DNA of 64,000 nt, from positions 620,001-684,000 of the forward strand of contig NZ_SMLK01000001.1 of the NCBI RefSeq assembly GCF_004681975.1, given 5' to 3'. The notes under the pieces are model-generated. The model did not search any database, was not told the DNA's origin, and saw nothing but the letters and a program-made list of their open reading frames with translations. The translations under genes and the position numbers were made by a program. Within the stretch, counting starts at the first letter, position 1. Every line of letters starts with the position of its first letter. Origin of the DNA: Ramlibacter humi (GTDB lineage Bacteria > Pseudomonadota > Gammaproteobacteria > Burkholderiales > Burkholderiaceae_C). This document shows positions 58,929 through 64,000 of this stretch, one piece after another.

Positions 58929-60008
58929 TTACCCGGCGGGTGGGCCGCTCAGCAGCTGCAGAGCCTGCGCCAGCACGCGTTGCGGCGTGATCGCGATCAG
59001 GCAGTCCGACCGGCTTTCCAGGTGGTCCTCGCAACCGGCGCGGCCGCACGGCACGCACGGCAGGCTGTCCTGCAGGATCGTGACGTTGCCCACCGTTTGC
59101 CCCAAGGCGCGGCGCTGGAAGAACACCGGCTGCGCGCCGCCTGGCCAGGGCGCCCAGCGCTGCGGGTTGGTCGGCCCGAAGATCGCCAGCACCGGCACGC
59201 CCGTCGCGGCCGCGAGGTGGGACACCGAAGTGTCCGGCCCGATGTACAGCGCCGCGCCGCGCAGCAGCGTGACCAGCTGGTTGAAGTCGAGCAGGCCCGA
59301 GACGTCCAGCAGTTGCGGCGCCGCGCCCGCCTGCCGCACGGGTGCGATGCAGGCTTGGTCGCGCGCGCCGCCCGTGCCGGTCAACACGACCTGGTGCCCG
59401 CGTGCCAGCAATGCTTCGACCAGTTCGCGGAACTTCTCCGGCGCCCACTGCTTGTACGGCCACATCGAAGGCGCATGCACGACGATGGCGCCGGGGCGCA
59501 GCGTGTCGCGCAACGCGGAGGGCAGGTCGGAACCGGGCGGGGGCACCACGGCGACGGCGGCGCCGCGTACGCCCCACGGTTCCAGCAGCCGGAGCTTCTC
59601 CTGCACCGAATGCTCGGTCCCCAGGTCGCCACGGCTGACGACGGCGTGCGTGAGCAGCCGCCGCTTCCACCAGTTGCTGCTGCTGCTCTCGGGCACCACG
59701 CCGCTGCGCACAGGAGCGGCCAGCCAGGCGATGAGGTGCGCGCGGTCGCTGGGCTGCGTCACCAGCGCCAGGTCGTAACGGCGCCACAGGCGGCGCGCGA
59801 GATCGCGGAAGCCGGCCCATCCCAGGCGCGGCGGCGACTCGATCAGCTGGTGGATGTCTGGATTGCCGCGCAGCATGCCGAGCGTGCCGGCGAAACCCGC
59901 CACGTCGATGGTGGCGTCCGGCCAGCGCAGGCGCGCCGCCCGGATGAGCGGGGTGGTGAGCAACACGTCGCCGATCTGGCGCGTGCAGACGATGAGGATC
60001 CGGTTCAT
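58929..60008 (-). CDS. Family 9 glycosyltransferase (ADP-heptose-LPS heptosyltransferase type)
   Basis: This 359-aa cytoplasmic protein is of GT-B fold. It begins ILIVCTRQIGDVLLTTPLIRA, contains VVHAPSMWPYKQWAPEKFREL and the nucleotide-binding YIGPDTSVSHLAAATGVP and FGPTNPQRWAPW. These are typical of WaaC/WaaF/WaaQ heptosyltransferases, which add L-glycero-D-manno-heptose to the LPS inner core. A conserved cysteine pair, CVPCGRAGCEDH, lies near the C-terminus as in many GT9 proteins. It is 18 bases upstream of the ligase-like gene. Confidence 0.92.
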   Translation of the reverse strand: MNRILIVCTRQIGDVLLTTPLIRAARLRWPDATIDVAGFAGTLGMLRGNPDIHQLIESPPRLGWAGFRDLARRLWRRYDLALVTQPSDRAHLIAWLAAPVRSGVVPESSSSNWWKRRLLTHAVVSRGDLGTEHSVQEKLRLLEPWGVRGAAVAVVPPPGSDLPSALRDTLRPGAIVVHAPSMWPYKQWAPEKFRELVEALLARGHQVVLTGTGGARDQACIAPVRQAGAAPQLLDVSGLLDFNQLVTLLRGAALYIGPDTSVSHLAAATGVPVLAIFGPTNPQRWAPWPGGAQPVFFQRRALGQTVGNVTILQDSLPCVPCGRAGCEDHLESRSDCLIAITPQRVLAQALQLLSGPPAG

Positions 60009-60042
60009 GGCCGCCCGCCCTCGTCCCCCGGCCCTGAAACGC

Positions 60043-61766
<1,724 letters not shown>

Positions 61767-61770
<4 letters not shown>

Positions 61771-62765
61771 GCGGCCTGCGCCGCCCGGACCCGGCGCTCC
61801 CATTGCCAGGCGTGCTCGATGATCGTGCCCAGGTCCTGGTACTGCGGCGCCCAGCCCAGCTCGGCGCGCGCGCGTGCCGCATCGGCCACCAGCACCGGGG
61901 GGTCGCCAGCGCGCGGCGGGTCGTCGCGCATGGGGATCGGGTGTCCCGTGACGCGGCGGGCCGCGTCGATCACCTCGTTGACCGACGCGCCCGCGCCGGT
62001 GCCCAGGTTGTAGACGGTGGTTGGCGCACCGGACTGCAGCTTGCGAAGCGCCGCCAGATGGGCCGCGCACAGGTCCTGCACGTGGATGTAGTCCCGCAGG
62101 CAGGAGCCGTCCGGCGTCGCGTGCTGCGAGCCGAAGCGCGAGATGGACGCGCGGCGGCCCGAAGCCACCTGCAGCACCAGCGGGATGAGGTGCGTCTCCG
62201 GTTCGTGCCTTTCGCCCAGCGTGCCGTCGGGATGCGCGCCGGCCGCGTTGAAGTAGCGCAGCGAGATGGAGCGCAGGCCGTGCGCCTGGTCGTAGTCGCG
62301 CAACGCGTATTCGACCGCGAGCTTGCTGTGGCCGTACGGGTTGATCGGCTGCGTCGGGTGGTCTTCGGGGATCGGCACCTTCACGGGATTGCCGTAGGTC
62401 GCGGCCGTGGAGGAGAAGATGAATTGGCGCACGCCGTGCTCCAGCATCGTGTCCAGCAGGTTCAGCGTGGCGACCAGGTTGTTGCGCCAGTACTTGCCGG
62501 GATTGCCGACCGATTCGCCGACCAGGCTGGAGGCGGCGAAATGCATGACGCACGCAGGACTGGTTTCCCGCAGGACGGACGCCATGAACGCACGGTCGCC
62601 GATGTCGCCGACCCGCAGCTCGTCGCCGCGCACCGCGTCGCGGTGGCCCGTCGCGAGGTTGTCCACGGCCACCGGCCGGAAGCCGTTCTCGCGCAGCATC
62701 CGCACCATGTGCGAACCGATGTAGCCCGCGCCGCCAGCGACGATGACGGTGGGAGTGGGGTCCAT
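61767..62765 (-). CDS. galE: UDP-glucose 4-epimerase
   Basis: This 332-aa short-chain dehydrogenase-type epimerase has the NAD-binding GGAGYIGSH (residues 11-19), the serine motif FSSTAATYG, and the catalytic PYGHSKLAVEY. The C-terminal region GSCLRDYIHVQDL and VYNLGTGAGASVNEV are those of GalE. It interconverts UDP-glucose and UDP-galactose and presumably supplies galactose for the glycosyltransferases downstream. It leads the minus-strand LPS operon; the 81-base gap to the divergent gene should hold its promoter. Confidence 0.94.
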
Positions 62766-62846
62766 GGATGAGGGTGCAATAATGATCCGTTGATCCGGCC
62801 TGAATTATGCCCGCGCGCGTCGCCGCGCCGGGGCCGCCCAGAGCGC

Positions 62847-63620
62847 GTGAAAAGCCTGTCCGTCATCCTCATCACCCGCAACGAAGCACGCAACATCGAA
62901 GCCTGCCTGGAGAGCGTGTCGTTCGCCGCCGAGGCCGTGGTGGTGGACTCCGGCAGCAGCGATGGAACGGCCGCGCTGGCGCAGGCGCGGGGAGCCCGCG
63001 TCGTCGTCACGCAGGACTGGCCGGGGTTCGGCCCGCAGAAGAACCGCGCACTGGAGCTCGCCACCGGCGAGTGGGTCTTGTCGATCGACGCCGACGAGCG
63101 CGTCACGCCCGAGTTGCGCGAATCCATCCTGGCCGCCATCGCGCAGCCGCGCTTCGATGCCTACGAAATCGACCGGCGTTCCAGCTATTGCGGGCAATCC
63201 ATGGCGCATTCGGGCTGGTCGCCCGACAGGGTGGTGCGCCTGGTGCGCCGCGGCACGGCATCGTTCTCCCCGTCGCAGGTGCACGAACGGCTGGTGCCAG
63301 CCGGCCCGGTCGGCCGGCTGGAAGGCAAGCTGCTGCACGAAAGCATGCGCGACTTCGAGTCCGTCATCGACAAGATGGACCGCTACTCGACCGCGGGCGC
63401 GCGCATGCTGATGGAGCGGGGTGTGCGCGGCTCGATGGGCAAGTCCATCGCGCACGGCCTGTGGGCCTTCCTGCGAACCTACGTATTCCGGCTAGGCTTC
63501 CTCGATGGGCGCCTGGGCTTCGCGCTGGCCGTCTCCAACGCCGAAGGCACCTACTATCGCTACATGAAGCTTTGGCTGATGCAGCGCCAGGCGGCCGGAA
63601 ACGAAGCCGGACCAGGTTGA
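62847..63620 (+). CDS. Family 2 glycosyltransferase (KdtX/WaaE-like)
   Basis: The protein has 257 aa from a GTG at 62847, where the sequence begins VKSLSVILITRNEARNIEACL like its family. An upstream ATG (62790) would add 19 residues of no evident homology. GT2 motifs are EAVVVDSGSSDGTAALA and the DADE site (WVLSIDADERVTPEL). The FGPQKNRALELA segment and SQVHERLV are typical of KdtX/WaaE, which adds glucose to the LPS inner core. It is divergent from galE and probably part of the same biosynthetic system. Confidence 0.87.
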   Translation: MKSLSVILITRNEARNIEACLESVSFAAEAVVVDSGSSDGTAALAQARGARVVVTQDWPGFGPQKNRALELATGEWVLSIDADERVTPELRESILAAIAQPRFDAYEIDRRSSYCGQSMAHSGWSPDRVVRLVRRGTASFSPSQVHERLVPAGPVGRLEGKLLHESMRDFESVIDKMDRYSTAGARMLMERGVRGSMGKSIAHGLWAFLRTYVFRLGFLDGRLGFALAVSNAEGTYYRYMKLWLMQRQAAGNEAGPG

Positions 63621-63648
63621 ACCAAAATCTTCGGAGCGACTCCAGAGC

Positions 63649-64000
63649 ATGACCATGAACCTGTCCCCCTCCTGGCGGCGCCGCCGCATGCTTGGCGGCC
63701 TGGCCGCGACCGCCATCGCGCCCGCTGCCTGGGCCCAGTTCCGCGTCGAGGTGACCGGCGTGGGCCTCACGCAGTTGCCCATCGCGGTGATGCCGTTCCG
63801 CGGCGACGCCGAGGCGCCGCAGAAGATCGGCGAGATCGTGCGCGCCGACCTCGAGCGCAGCGGCCAGTTCCGGCCGGTGCAGCCCGCGTTCTCGCAGCCG
63901 CTGGACGAAGCCGCGCGGCCCGACCTCGCAACTTTCCGAAGCGCGGGCGCCGACTCGCTGGCGGTGGGCAGCGTCACGCGGCTGGCCGACGGCCGCTACG
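63649..64000 (+). CDS. tolB: Tol-Pal periplasmic protein TolB (N-terminal part, cut by window end)
   Basis: The first 117 residues are visible. A signal peptide with a run of arginines (WRRRRMLGGLAATAIAPAAWA) resembles a Tat signal. The mature part starts QFRVEVTGVGLTQLPIAVMPF, followed by IVRADLERSGQF, as expected for the TolB N-terminal domain that binds TolA. A second ATG two codons in (63655) is also possible. TolB works with Pal and TolQRA in outer-membrane constriction. The usual upstream tolQRA genes are not next to it here. Confidence 0.88.
   Translation, partial: MTMNLSPSWRRRRMLGGLAATAIAPAAWAQFRVEVTGVGLTQLPIAVMPFRGDAEAPQKIGEIVRADLERSGQFRPVQPAFSQPLDEAARPDLATFRSAGADSLAVGSVTRLADGRY

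Overview
The window is about 64 kb of GC-rich DNA with tightly packed, often overlapping genes. It looks like chromosomal DNA of a betaproteobacterium in the order Burkholderiales, most likely a member of the Comamonadaceae such as Ramlibacter or Variovorax. This rests on gene order (yebC-purD-hemF-nadD-rsfS-rlmH-maf-rng), frequent GTG and TTG starts, and the style of the protein sequences; no database was consulted. No tRNA, rRNA, CRISPR array, insertion sequence or phage gene was seen.

Region 1 (1-11641, nearly all minus strand) is a pyrimidine scavenging and degradation district. One operon encodes a BMP-family lipoprotein/periplasmic binding protein, a double-domain ATPase, two permeases and a CodA-like cytosine deaminase (cut by the window start). 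It lies behind a near-consensus sigma-54 promoter. A second operon encodes URC1 (a GTP-cyclohydrolase-II-like protein), URC4 (DUF1688) and uracil phosphoribosyltransferase, the core of the URC uracil-degradation route. A TPR protein and a HupE/UreJ-family membrane protein follow in the same transcription unit. Together the genes suggest import of bases or nucleosides, cytosine to uracil, uracil to UMP, then ring opening to release nitrogen.

Region 2 (11764-47452) is an accessory surface-protein locus. A TagH-like FHA-domain protein is read divergently from two successive two-partner secretion pairs: TpsB1-TpsA1 (568 and 3420 aa) and TpsB2-TpsA2 (566 and 5607 aa). A transmembrane Ser/Thr protein kinase with long TolA-like helices follows. 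The two TPS pairs share promoter sequence, TTG-started tpsB genes, nearly the same secretion domain, and a C-terminal two-cysteine tail, but have very different repeat-rich middles. No type VI secretion structural gene is present, so the FHA protein and kinase are unexplained partners of the adhesins.

Region 3 (47500-55881) is housekeeping: a HerA-like ATPase, YebC, and the overlapping run purD-hemF-nadD-rsfS-rlmH-maf, then ribonuclease G. Region 4 (55888-63620) is a lipopolysaccharide district: a minus-strand operon galE, MsbA-like exporter, GT9 heptosyltransferase, O-antigen-ligase-like protein and two glycosyltransferases, plus a divergent KdtX/WaaE-type glycosyltransferase. The window ends inside tolB.

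Most other long open frames, including antisense frames of thousands of codons opposite the two tpsA genes, are composition shadows.
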